Position numbers and translations under genes: made by a program. The notes beneath the pieces were generated by a model, which saw only the letters and a program-made list of their open reading frames with translations, had not been told where the DNA came from and searched no databases. From contig NZ_JANZXA010000009.1 of the NCBI RefSeq assembly GCF_025153475.1, forward strand, positions 124,001 through 188,000: DNA of 64,000 nt, written 5' to 3'. Below, in pieces: positions 9,073 to 17,395 of this stretch (within the stretch, counting starts at the first letter, position 1; every line of letters starts with the position of its first letter). Source of the stretch: Novosphingobium mangrovisedimenti (GTDB taxonomy: Bacteria; Pseudomonadota; Alphaproteobacteria; Sphingomonadales; Sphingomonadaceae).

Positions 9073-10365
9073 TCAGGCGCCTTTCACAAGCGTGACTTGC
9101 GCCACGTCGATGCCACCGCCCAGGAATCCACCCTCGCAATACATCAGATAGAAGCGCCAGAGCCGGACGAACCGCTCGTCGAAGCCTTCGGGCAGCCTGC
9201 CTTCCTCCACCGCCAGATCGAAATTCCGGCGCCATTCGCGCAGGGTCCTTGCGTAGTCCTGCCCGAACCCATGGCGATCCTCCCAGCCAAGGCCGCGATC
9301 CTGCGCCAGCTGGCGGAACTCGCTTTCCTTGATCAGCATGCCGCCGGGGAAGATGAAGGTCTGGATGAAATCGGCGCTGCGCGCATAGCTTTCGAAGATC
9401 TCGTCGCGCATGGCAATGAACTGGATCGCGGCGCGCCCGCCGGGCTTGAGATTGCGAGCGACGCAATCGAGGAAGTCGGGCCAGAACTGCCGCCCGACCG
9501 CTTCCACCATCTCGACCGAGGCCACCGCGTCGTAGACGCCGGCAACGTCGCGGTAATCCTGCTTGCGAAAGTCGACGCTGCCCTGCGCGATGCCCCAGCG
9601 TGCGCGCGCGAAGGCAAGCTGCTCGTCCGAAAGACTGATCGCATCGACGTGGACCCGCGCGTGATCGGCCATGAACGCGGCGAGCGTGCCCCAGCCGCAG
9701 CCGATCTCAAGCACCGTGTTTCCGGGTTCGAGATCGAGCCGCTCGACGATCGCCCCGGCCTTGGCCGATTGGGCCGCATCCAGCTCGGTCACGAACTGGC
9801 TCAGCGCGTTCGGCCCCTCCTCCCCGCGGGAAAAGAGCGCGCTGGAATAGAGCATCGTCTCGCCCAGCCACTGCGCGTAGAAATCGTTGCCCAGATCGTA
9901 GTGCGCGTGGATGTTGCGCAGCGAACCCGAGCGGGTGTTGCGGTGCAGCCAGTGCAGGAAACGGGATGCCAGCCGCCACGGGCCATGGGCGCGTCCGACG
10001 TCGCCGAGCGCGGTCGCATTGTCCATGAACAGGGCGAAAAGCGGCACCGGATCGGGGCTGTCCCACTCTCCGGCCTCCCAGGCCTGATACCATCCGACCG
10101 AACCCGCCGTCGCCAGCCGCAGCAAGGCACGCCAGCTCCTGATCTCGACCACCGCACCGAAACCGGGCTCGCGCCCGCCCAGCACCCGCGTGGTCCCACC
10201 GGGCAATGTCGCCTGGATCGAACCGCTCACGAGACCGCGGTCTATTCTCTCGAGAATACGGTCGACGCCGCCCGCCCACAGGCGTGCGAGCCACTGCGGC
10301 CCCACGCCGATCGCGCGCCCGCCGGCGACAAGTTCCTCGCCCCTCCCTGGCACTTGCGCATTCAT
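9073..10365 (-). CDS. cfa: Cyclopropane-fatty-acyl-phospholipid synthase family methyltransferase
   Basis: Transfers a methylene from S-adenosylmethionine to the double bond of unsaturated phospholipid acyl chains. The C-terminal domain has the SAM-binding block VLEIGCGWG, the block SVEMVEAVG, and YCEGGFLGGG near the C-terminus. The N-terminal lipid-binding region is also present. With the ATG at 10365 it has 430 residues; a GTG at 10440 would add 25. The next upstream gene on this strand is photolyase. Photolyase and cfa genes share singlet-oxygen regulons in some alphaproteobacteria, but I found no convincing promoter for that here. Confidence 0.9.
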   Translation of the reverse strand: MNAQVPGRGEELVAGGRAIGVGPQWLARLWAGGVDRILERIDRGLVSGSIQATLPGGTTRVLGGREPGFGAVVEIRSWRALLRLATAGSVGWYQAWEAGEWDSPDPVPLFALFMDNATALGDVGRAHGPWRLASRFLHWLHRNTRSGSLRNIHAHYDLGNDFYAQWLGETMLYSSALFSRGEEGPNALSQFVTELDAAQSAKAGAIVERLDLEPGNTVLEIGCGWGTLAAFMADHARVHVDAISLSDEQLAFARARWGIAQGSVDFRKQDYRDVAGVYDAVASVEMVEAVGRQFWPDFLDCVARNLKPGGRAAIQFIAMRDEIFESYARSADFIQTFIFPGGMLIKESEFRQLAQDRGLGWEDRHGFGQDYARTLREWRRNFDLAVEEGRLPEGFDERFVRLWRFYLMYCEGGFLGGGIDVAQVTLVKGA

Positions 10366-10483
10366 ACGAGGGGATATGCCCCCGAATTGCAGCGCAAGCA
10401 ATTGCCCCGTTGGATTACAGTTCAGAAATGCCGTGCTCACTCGCGCGCGAAATTGTGGGGAATGTCAGGTCCTTGGCGGCCTC

Positions 10484-11857
10484 TCAGGCTTTTGTCTTTT
10501 CCCAGGCGGCCAGGGCCCGCTCGCGCGCATCGCGGTGTTCGATCAGCCTGTCGGGATAGGATTCCGGGCGGCAAACCGGGGAAGGATCGTGGATTTCGCC
10601 ATCGGGCAGGTCCGCCAGTTCAGGAACCCATTCGCGGATATAGACCGCAGCATCGAACTTTTCCGACTGCGAAAGCGGCGCCATGATCCGCACGAACATG
10701 TTGGAATCGACGCCCGATCCGGCCGTCCACTGCCAGTTCACCGCGTTCGAGGCATAGTCGGCATCGACCAGCGTATCCCAGAACCACTGCTCGCCCTCAC
10801 GCCAGTCGATCAGCAGGTGCTTGATGAGGAAACTCGCCGCGATCATGCGCACGCGGTTGTGCATCCAGCCGGTGTGCCAGAGCTGGCGCATTCCGGCATC
10901 GACGATGGGATAGCCGGTGCGCCCCTGCTGCCAGGCGCGCAGGTCCGCGCGCGCCGCCTCTCCCGTGCGCCAGGGGAAGGCATCGAAGGTGTCGCGCGCC
11001 GGGACCGCGCCGTAGTCGGGAAACTGCACGATCACGTTCTGTGCACAGTCACGCCACCCGACTTCGCCGAGGAACGTGGCGACCGAACCGCCCGCCTTGC
11101 CGACCGCATGCCAGACCTGCGCGGGCGAGATTTCGCCGAAATGCAGATGCGGTGAAAGGAACGACGTTGCCTTTATCGACGGGAAGTCCCGTTCTTCCTT
11201 GTAGCGCGATGCCTTGTCGGCAAAATCGCGCAGACGCATCTGTGCGCCCTGCTCGCCGGGCTCCCAGAAATTGCGCATGCCGCCAGCCCAGTCCGGCGCG
11301 GTGGGCAACAGCTTCCAGTCCTGCAGATCGTCGGACGCGGGCCATGTCTGCGGCGCAGCGATGGTCTGCAGACAAGGCCGCGGTTCAGGCGGCGGCATCT
11401 GCTTCTCGAGAGCGCGCCAGAACGGCGTGTAAATCTTGTAAGGCGCGCCCGAACCCGTGCGCACCGACCCGGGCGGTGCCAGGTAATTGCCGTCATGCAG
11501 GCAAAGCCGGACCTTGCCGGCCACAGCCTTTTCGGCGTTGCGCCACCAGGGTTCGTAGTGGTGGAGGGCATGGACTTCGTCTGCCCCTACCTCCTCGGCC
11601 AGCGCCGCCAGCACATCCTCGCACCGCCCCTTGCGCAGCATGAGGCGCGAGCCTTTCTGCCGCAGGTCCGCATCGAGGCTGGCAAGGCTGTGATGCAGCC
11701 ACCAGCGCGAGGCACCGCCCATGGCCCTGTGCTTCGCCGTCTCGTCGTCGAGCACATAGACGGGAATGACCGGTCCCTTGGCGGCCGCAGCAGCAATGGC
11801 GGCCTGATCGGACAGGCGCAGGTCGCGCCGCAGCCAGACGATGACGGGAGAGCTCAT
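10484..11857 (-). CDS. phrB: Deoxyribodipyrimidine photolyase
   Basis: Blue-light enzyme that splits UV-induced pyrimidine dimers. The N-terminal antenna domain starts VIVWLRRDLRLSDQ. The C-terminal FAD domain has MHNRVRMIAASFLIKHLL and DADYASNAVNWQW, the usual class I photolyase blocks. Length is 457 residues. There is no C-terminal cryptochrome extension. A GGAAC-N16-CGTT sequence ends eight bases before the start codon, suggesting EcfG general-stress control and a very short leader. The cfa gene follows on the same strand. Confidence 0.95.
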   Translation of the reverse strand: MSSPVIVWLRRDLRLSDQAAIAAAAAKGPVIPVYVLDDETAKHRAMGGASRWWLHHSLASLDADLRQKGSRLMLRKGRCEDVLAALAEEVGADEVHALHHYEPWWRNAEKAVAGKVRLCLHDGNYLAPPGSVRTGSGAPYKIYTPFWRALEKQMPPPEPRPCLQTIAAPQTWPASDDLQDWKLLPTAPDWAGGMRNFWEPGEQGAQMRLRDFADKASRYKEERDFPSIKATSFLSPHLHFGEISPAQVWHAVGKAGGSVATFLGEVGWRDCAQNVIVQFPDYGAVPARDTFDAFPWRTGEAARADLRAWQQGRTGYPIVDAGMRQLWHTGWMHNRVRMIAASFLIKHLLIDWREGEQWFWDTLVDADYASNAVNWQWTAGSGVDSNMFVRIMAPLSQSEKFDAAVYIREWVPELADLPDGEIHDPSPVCRPESYPDRLIEHRDARERALAAWEKTKA

Positions 11858-11865
11858 GGCCCTAC

Positions 11866-11890
11866 AACGCCTGCAAGGGCGCAGCGTTCC
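11866..11890 (-). promoter_or_regulatory. Candidate EcfG-type promoter for the photolyase gene
   Basis: On the minus strand GGAAC (11890-11886) is followed after exactly 16 bases by CGTT (11869-11866). This matches the alphaproteobacterial general-stress sigma factor consensus GGAAC-N16/17-CGTT. It begins inside the last codons of the upstream DUF457 gene. Only eight bases separate it from the phrB ATG, so transcription would start at or next to the start codon. Confidence 0.5.
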
Positions 11891-11896
11891 GTGCCG

Positions 11897-12871
11897 TCAC
11901 CCCGGACATCCCGCGACGTCCGACGGCATCTCCACCGTGCGCGTGAAACCCCGGCTCATGGCGGGGCCGCCGAAGCGGGCATCGCCGAAGGTGACCGTCA
12001 CGCTGCAGCGGCCGCGCGCGATCCGAGCCAGCGGCATCTGCGACCATGCCAGGAACTTCTCGACATCCGCGTTCGCATGGGCCGCGCGGCGGACCAGCGG
12101 ATCGGCCATGTTGTCCGGGACGGGAGGACCGAAGTCGACCAGTGCGGTCAGGCTGCGCAGTGGATCGTAGCGGCCGTGTACGATCCGCCCGTCCTGCCGC
12201 CAGACAATGTCGCGCCGCCAGAACCGCAAGGGCCCGGGCGCGGCGAACACACGATCAGGCTTGGCATAAGGCGCGCCCATGCGCGGCGCATTCCAGGCAA
12301 AGGCGGAAATGCCCACGTTGAGGGAAATGAACGCGACCACGCCGGCAAGAGCAGCCAATGCGGGCCATCCGGCATGCGCCATGCCCCTGTTCGCGCGCCT
12401 TCGGGAAAGCGGGATCCCCGCAGCCAGCATCGCCAGCAGCCACGGCGACACGATGAACAGGCCATCGGCGTGGAACCAGCGCTCGCTCATCGGCGACAGC
12501 AGCTGGATCGCGTAGACGTTCTGCAAGTCGAGCAGCGGATGGGTGAGCGCGCCGAGATAGCACAGCGCCAGCAACCAGCCGAAATGCATCGCCAGCCCCG
12601 ACCTGAACTCGACGCCGCGCCGAACCTGCCAGCGGTCGAGCAGCCACAGCAGCCCCGCCAGCAGCGGCGGCATGACCAGCACGCCGCCGATCAGCCCGTG
12701 GGTAAAGCCCCGGTGCATCGCCAGCGGTGCCCATGGCGCCCAGCCGAAGAACACGTCGATGTCGGGCATGTTGGCCGCGAGCACGCAGGCGGCCAGCCCC
12801 TTGCGGGTGCGGCGCTTCAGGCCGGTTTCGGCCAGCGCCCAGCCCACAAGGCTGTGGGTGAGGTTATCCAA
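11897..12871 (-). CDS. DUF457/YdjM-family membrane-bound predicted metal-dependent hydrolase
   Basis: A 324-residue inner-membrane protein. It starts MDNLTHSLVGWALAETGL, then ANMPDIDVFFG and HRGFTHGLIGG; these histidine/aspartate blocks define the YdjM family. About five membrane segments run to residue 190, and a soluble C-terminal part of about 130 residues follows. The family belongs to a predicted metal-dependent hydrolase group and some members sit near DNA-repair genes; E. coli YdjM is LexA-controlled. I saw no LexA box here. The substrate is unknown. Confidence 0.8.
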   Translation of the reverse strand: MDNLTHSLVGWALAETGLKRRTRKGLAACVLAANMPDIDVFFGWAPWAPLAMHRGFTHGLIGGVLVMPPLLAGLLWLLDRWQVRRGVEFRSGLAMHFGWLLALCYLGALTHPLLDLQNVYAIQLLSPMSERWFHADGLFIVSPWLLAMLAAGIPLSRRRANRGMAHAGWPALAALAGVVAFISLNVGISAFAWNAPRMGAPYAKPDRVFAAPGPLRFWRRDIVWRQDGRIVHGRYDPLRSLTALVDFGPPVPDNMADPLVRRAAHANADVEKFLAWSQMPLARIARGRCSVTVTFGDARFGGPAMSRGFTRTVEMPSDVAGCPG

Positions 12872-12893
12872 GGACGCGCCTCACCCTTGATTG

Positions 12894-13937
12894 TCAGTCC
12901 ATCAGGCCGTGGGCCGCGTCTTTTTCCTCGACCGTCCAGGTCTGGCCCTTGGCCAGCAGCTTGCCGAGATCGGCGGTCTTGCCCTCGATCAGCTTGGCGC
13001 GTTCGGCCACGACTTCGCTTTCGAAAGTCGGGCGCGGATCATCGTAGATCACGCCGAGCGCCATCGGGAACGCACCGAAGGGCATTTCCACCAGCATGTG
13101 CGCAAGGCCACGGTTCTTGACGTTGTGAACCGCAACGCCTGCCGCTTCCCAGTCCCCGTCTACGACATCGACGACCTTGAGCGAAAGCGTATCGCAATCG
13201 AGCGCAAGGCCCTTGGTGCCCTTGGCGAAGAGCAGCGGCTCGCCGTCGCGGCACCAGACCTGCGTGTCGTCGGCGACCTTCTTCTGGGTGAAGTCGTCGA
13301 AGCGGTCCTTGTTGTAGACGATGCAGTTCTGGAAGATTTCCACGAAGGCCGCGCCCTTGTGCTCATAGGCGGCCTTGAGCACTTCGGGCAGGTCCTTCGA
13401 GATGTCGTAGCCACGCGCGACGAAACGCGCGCCCGAACCCAACGCGAAAGCACAGGGCAGCGCGGGGCGGTCGACCGAGCCGATCGGGCTCGTCGGCGAA
13501 TTGGTGCCGGTGCGGCTGGTCGGCGAGTACTGCCCCTTGGTAAGGCCGTAGATCTCGTTGTTGAACAGCATGATCTGGCAGTTCAGGTTACGGCGCAGCA
13601 CGTGCATCGTGTGGTTGCCGCCGATCGACATGCCGTCGCCGTCACCCGTCACCAGCCAGACGTCGAGGTCCGGATTGGCGAGCTTAATGCCGGTCGCAAA
13701 CGCGGGCGCGCGGCCGTGGATCGTGTGAAAGCCGTAGCTTTCGACATAGTACGGGAAACGGCTGGAGCAGCCGATGCCCGAGACGAACACGGTGTTCTTG
13801 GGGTCCGCGTTCACCATCGGCAGCGTGCGCTGCACGGCCTTAAGGATCGCATAGTCACCGCAACCGGGGCACCAGCGGACTTCCTGATCCGATTCCCAGT
13901 CCTTCAGCGTGGTCTGGATGGGGGTCATGTCGTTCAT
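12894..13937 (-). CDS. korB: 2-oxoglutarate:ferredoxin oxidoreductase, beta subunit
   Basis: The TPP-binding half of a CoA-dependent 2-oxoacid:ferredoxin oxidoreductase. Visible motifs are WCPGCGDYAIL and GIGCSSR with cluster-type cysteines, and the TPP block VTGDGDGMSIGGNH followed by LFNNEIYGLTKGQ. With the ATG at 13937, preceded by GAGGGGA, it has 347 residues. It lies 13 bases downstream of korA. The enzyme interconverts 2-oxoglutarate and succinyl-CoA with ferredoxin. Preference for 2-oxoglutarate over pyruvate is inferred from the two-subunit layout. Confidence 0.93.
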   Translation of the reverse strand: MNDMTPIQTTLKDWESDQEVRWCPGCGDYAILKAVQRTLPMVNADPKNTVFVSGIGCSSRFPYYVESYGFHTIHGRAPAFATGIKLANPDLDVWLVTGDGDGMSIGGNHTMHVLRRNLNCQIMLFNNEIYGLTKGQYSPTSRTGTNSPTSPIGSVDRPALPCAFALGSGARFVARGYDISKDLPEVLKAAYEHKGAAFVEIFQNCIVYNKDRFDDFTQKKVADDTQVWCRDGEPLLFAKGTKGLALDCDTLSLKVVDVVDGDWEAAGVAVHNVKNRGLAHMLVEMPFGAFPMALGVIYDDPRPTFESEVVAERAKLIEGKTADLGKLLAKGQTWTVEEKDAAHGLMD

Positions 13938-13950
13938 CGTCTTCGTCCCC

Positions 13951-15834
13951 TCAGGCCAGCATGTCTTCGATCGCCGCTTCGATCTCGGCGATGGTGAAAG
14001 GCTGGCCGCTGGTCTTGGTAAGCGGCCGGGCATCGACCAAGTACTGGTCGCGCAGCACGGTCTTGAACTGGCCGGTGTTCATCTCGGGCACGAGCACCTT
14101 GTCGAAACCCTTGAGCAGATCGCCCAGATTCTCGGGCAGCGGCCAGACGTGGCGGACATGGATATGCGAAACGTCGAGGCCCTTCTTGCGGGCGCGGCGC
14201 ACGGCCTGGTGGATCGGCCCGTAAGTCGAGCCCCAGCCGACCACCGCGAGCTTGCCGGAGGTTTCGCCCAAGCACACGTCCTGCGCCGGAATGGCCTTGG
14301 CCACGCCATCGACCTTGGCCTTGCGGGCATCGGTCTGGGCCTGGTGGACGGCGGGCGAATAGTCGATGTTGCCGGTGTCGATGCCCTTCTCGATGCCCCC
14401 GATCCGGTGCATCAGGCCTTCGGTGCCGGGCTTGATCCACGGGCGCACGCCGCGTTCGTCGCGCTTGAAGGGCAGCACGTGACCTTCGCCGTTGTTGTTC
14501 TCTTCAAGGAAGCTGACCGGGAACGGCGTGTAGCTTGCCGGATCGGGCACCTTCCACGGCTCGGAAGCATTGCCGATGTAACCATCGGTCAGCAGCATGA
14601 CGGGAGTCATGAACTGCGTGGCGATGCGGCAGGCCTCGATCGCGCATTCGAAGGCGTCGGCCGGCGAGCAGGCGGCGATCACCGGCAGCGAGGCATCGCC
14701 GTTACGGCCATAGACCGCCTGATAGAGGTCCGACTGCTCGGTCTTGGTCGGCAGGCCGGTGGACGGACCACCGCGCTGCGAATTGACGATGACCAGCGGC
14801 AGCTCGGTCATCACCGCAAGGCCCATCGCCTCACCCTTGAGCGCAATGCCCGGGCCCGAGGACGAGGTGACGCCGAGCTGGCCGGCATAAGATGCACCGA
14901 TCGCAGCGCAGATGGCAGCGATCTCGTCTTCCGCCTGGAAGGTGGTGACGCCGAATTCCTTCATCTTCACGAGGTTGTGAAGGATCGCCGAGGCCGGGGT
15001 GATCGGATAGCCGCCGAAGAACATCGGCAGGTTGGCAAGCTGCGCACCGGCAACAAGGCCGAGCGACACCGCTTCGGCGCCAGTGATGGTGCGGTAGAGA
15101 CCGGCTTCCGAGGCCACCGGATCGACGTGCAGCTTGCGCAGCGGCCCGGCAATCTCGGCCGTCTCGCCATAGGCGTGTCCGGCATTGAGCGCGGCGATGT
15201 TGGCTTCGGCCAGCACCGGGTTCTTCTTGGCGAACTTGGCATTGAGCCAGTCGATCAGCGGCTGGCGATCACGGTCGAACATCCACAGCGCAAGGCCCAG
15301 GGTCCACATGTTCTTGCAGCGCAGCGCTTCCTTGTTGCCAAGGCCGAAGGGCTTCACGGCTTCCAGCGTCAGCGCCGAGATGTCGAAGGCCAGCACGTCC
15401 CACTTGGCAAGGCTGTCGTCCTCGAGCGGGTTGCTCTCGTACTTCGCCTTTTCCAGATTGCGCTTCGAGAACTCGCCGGTGTCGATGATGACGAGGCCGC
15501 CGGGCTTGAGCGCCGGGACATTGGTCTTGAGCGCGGCCGGGTTCATCGCGACCAGCACGTCGGGCGCATCGCCCGCGGTCGTGATCTCGCTCGAGCCGAA
15601 GTTGATCTGGAAGGCCGAAACGCCGAACAGCGTGCCTTGCGGCGCACGGATTTCCGCCGGAAAGTCGGGGAACGTCGCCAGGTCGTTGCCCGCCAGCGCG
15701 GTCGACAGGGTGAACTGTCCGCCGGTGAGCTGCATGCCGTCACCGGAGTCACCCGCAAATCGCACCACGACTGCTTCGGGTGCGGTATCCTGTACGGATG
15801 CCTCGGTTTCGTGCTCGGCTGTGATAGTCGCCAT
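13951..15834 (-). CDS. korA: 2-oxoglutarate:ferredoxin oxidoreductase, fused gamma-alpha subunit
   Basis: The partner of korB. An N-terminal gamma-type domain (about residues 20-200, block RFAGDSGDGMQLTGGQFT) is fused to an alpha domain with GGYPITPASAIL, QAEDEIAAICAAIGASYAG and TSSSGPGIALKGE. Length is 627 residues from the ATG at 15834, which has a good GAGGAT ribosome site; codons further upstream are not family-like. In aerobes this enzyme can serve alongside or instead of 2-oxoglutarate dehydrogenase and supplies reduced ferredoxin. No ferredoxin gene is adjacent. Confidence 0.93.
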   Translation of the reverse strand: MATITAEHETEASVQDTAPEAVVVRFAGDSGDGMQLTGGQFTLSTALAGNDLATFPDFPAEIRAPQGTLFGVSAFQINFGSSEITTAGDAPDVLVAMNPAALKTNVPALKPGGLVIIDTGEFSKRNLEKAKYESNPLEDDSLAKWDVLAFDISALTLEAVKPFGLGNKEALRCKNMWTLGLALWMFDRDRQPLIDWLNAKFAKKNPVLAEANIAALNAGHAYGETAEIAGPLRKLHVDPVASEAGLYRTITGAEAVSLGLVAGAQLANLPMFFGGYPITPASAILHNLVKMKEFGVTTFQAEDEIAAICAAIGASYAGQLGVTSSSGPGIALKGEAMGLAVMTELPLVIVNSQRGGPSTGLPTKTEQSDLYQAVYGRNGDASLPVIAACSPADAFECAIEACRIATQFMTPVMLLTDGYIGNASEPWKVPDPASYTPFPVSFLEENNNGEGHVLPFKRDERGVRPWIKPGTEGLMHRIGGIEKGIDTGNIDYSPAVHQAQTDARKAKVDGVAKAIPAQDVCLGETSGKLAVVGWGSTYGPIHQAVRRARKKGLDVSHIHVRHVWPLPENLGDLLKGFDKVLVPEMNTGQFKTVLRDQYLVDARPLTKTSGQPFTIAEIEAAIEDMLA

Positions 15835-16102
15835 TGTAATCCTCTTCGGCCAAAATGCCGGAACCATTGTGCTGCCCCGGACCTGAGCGTGCGTGGCCCG
15901 CAAAGCAACTTAGAAAATCTCTCAGGGGAACAAACCTGACATTCCGCCTTGAGAACCTTAAAACAAGCTAGTCAAGAGCAGAGGCTTGGGTCATGCTCCG
16001 GTTCATGCACGAGGAAACGCGCATCGCAATGTCGAATTTGGATATACCATATCGAAATTCAACCTGCCCCCTTCCCGCAAATGTCAGGATTTCCCGCTAG
16101 AG

Positions 16103-16585
16103 ATGAAAGACTTCTCGACTCTGCCGTATCGCCCCTGTGTGGGGGTCATGCTGGTCAACGCCGATGGCAAAGTGTTCGTCGGCAAGCGAATCGACACCCG
16201 CGAGGGCGACTGGTGGCAGATGCCGCAAGGCGGCGTCGACGAGGGCGAAGACCTCAAGGCGGCTGCCTATCGCGAACTGTGGGAGGAAACCGGCGTCACG
16301 CAGGAGCGCGTCACGTTCCTCTCGCAAACGCGCGAGGAACTGCTCTACGACCTGCCCGAAGAACTGCTCGGCAAGCTGTGGAAGGGCAAGTACCGCGGCC
16401 AGCGCCAGCACTGGTTTCTCGGTCGGTTCGAGGGCTCCGACACGGACATCGACCTCAATGCCCACCAGCCGCCGGAATTTCTCGACTGGAAATGGGTCGA
16501 GGCCGAATTGCTGCCCGACCTCATCATACCGTTCAAGAAGCGCGTCTATCGCTCTGTTCTGGAAGAGTTTCGTGCGCTGATCTGA
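16103..16585 (+). CDS. rppH: RNA pyrophosphohydrolase (Nudix)
   Basis: Removes pyrophosphate from the 5' triphosphate end of mRNA, which starts RNase E-dependent decay. The Nudix box runs from GGVDEGEDLKAAAY to RELWEETGV and is complete. The start MKDFSTLPYRPCVGVMLVN and the motif GKYRGQRQHWFLGRF near residue 95 are typical of RppH rather than other Nudix enzymes. Length is 160 residues. A repeat island follows the stop codon directly. Confidence 0.93.
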   Translation: MKDFSTLPYRPCVGVMLVNADGKVFVGKRIDTREGDWWQMPQGGVDEGEDLKAAAYRELWEETGVTQERVTFLSQTREELLYDLPEELLGKLWKGKYRGQRQHWFLGRFEGSDTDIDLNAHQPPEFLDWKWVEAELLPDLIIPFKKRVYRSVLEEFRALI

Positions 16586-16613
16586 GGGTTTCCCGCCATC
16601 GTTCCCCCAACCC

Positions 16614-16690
16614 CGCTCATCCTGGGCCTGTCGAAGGATGGATGCCTCGCGCCACGTCGCCGGGGCTTCGACAAGCTCAGCCTGAGCGGA
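16614..16690. repeat. Palindromic repeat, family 1, copy 1
   Basis: Two imperfect 23-base arms face each other: CGCTCATCCTGGG-type at 16614-16636 and its partner CTTCGACAAGCTC-type ending near 16688. They agree at about 19 of 23 positions and are separated by about 30 bases. The same arms recur at 24827-24902. I recall this sequence as a frequent intergenic REP-like element in sphingomonads. It lies downstream of rppH and could fold at mRNA ends. Confidence 0.8.
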
Positions 16691-16708
16691 GATCAGAGGC
16701 AAATAAGG

Positions 16709-16736
16709 CGCCATCCCAGCGCAGGCTGGGATGGCG
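16709..16736. repeat. Palindromic repeat, family 2, perfect 12-base stem
   Basis: CGCCATCCCAGC (16709-16720) and GCTGGGATGGCG (16725-16736) form a perfect 12-base-pair stem with a four-base loop. A second, shorter member with the same core lies at 16766-16781. Confidence 0.8.
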
Positions 16737-16765
16737 GCGAGCCCGGCGCAACACCTGAGAGCGGC

Positions 16766-16781
16766 CCCAGCCTTCGCTGGG
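16766..16781. repeat. Palindromic repeat, family 2, second copy
   Basis: CCCAGC and GCTGGG flank a CTTC loop and are followed by GATGACG. The core matches the stem at 16709-16736. The two copies lie between rppH and the convergent TPR gene, where they may act as transcription or decay barriers. Confidence 0.65.
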
Positions 16782-16838
16782 ATGACGTCACCATTTCGTG
16801 TCTGCGTACCCTAACACGTGTCCCGGACGGGCGCGGGA

Positions 16839-17345
16839 TCAGTTTTCCGAGACCACCGGCTTGGGCGTTACGGCCTCGGCGCTGACCATGTGGGTGGACG
16901 GACCCTTGGCGATGGCGGCGGCGAGCGTCTTCGTCTCGGCACATTCCATGCCGCACAGCGTGCGCAGCCGGGCAAGATTGCGGTTGGCCTTGGCCGTCGC
17001 GCCCTTTTCAGCCAACGCCATGCCTTCGCCGGAAAGTGCAGCAAGATTGCGGGGATCAGCGGTGAGCGCCACGCGGTAATAGTGCAGCGCCTTGCCCTGC
17101 AGACCTTCGCGGCGAGTGGCCTCGGCCAGCCCGAGCAGAACCGCAACGCTGCCCGGCTCCACCGCCAGCGCCGCCTCGTAGGCGTCGATGGCCGCATTGT
17201 AGTTGCCGCTGGCGACAGCCGCACGCCCCTCGCCAAGCAGCGTTTCCGCTCGGGGATCGAGGGTATCGGGAGCACGCGAATAGAGTACACTGGAAGAGAC
17301 CGTAGCAAGCAGGGAGAGTGCTACGGCGACGGGCGTGTAACGCAT
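16839..17345 (-). CDS. Exported TPR-repeat protein
   Basis: A 168-residue protein with an N-terminal signal-like segment (MRYTPVAVALSLLATVSSS) and about three tetratricopeptide repeats between residues 30 and 130, for example AVASGNYNAAIDAYEAALAV. TPRs mediate protein contacts; the partner is unknown. Two cysteines (TLCGMEC) lie near the C-terminus. The ATG at 17345 was chosen for its AAGGA site seven bases upstream; starts at 17381 or 17399 lack one. It follows the rsmB-like gene on the same strand and may be co-transcribed. Confidence 0.75.
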   Translation of the reverse strand: MRYTPVAVALSLLATVSSSVLYSRAPDTLDPRAETLLGEGRAAVASGNYNAAIDAYEAALAVEPGSVAVLLGLAEATRREGLQGKALHYYRVALTADPRNLAALSGEGMALAEKGATAKANRNLARLRTLCGMECAETKTLAAAIAKGPSTHMVSAEAVTPKPVVSEN

Positions 17346-17395
17346 CAGCAGATCCTTGACCGAGGGTTTCGTCCTCATCATGAGGCCGAACGCTA

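Noticed and set aside
13909..15939. A 676-codon open frame antisense to korA
   Set aside because: KorA and KorB motifs are unmistakable on the other strand; the antisense product has no recognisable domain.
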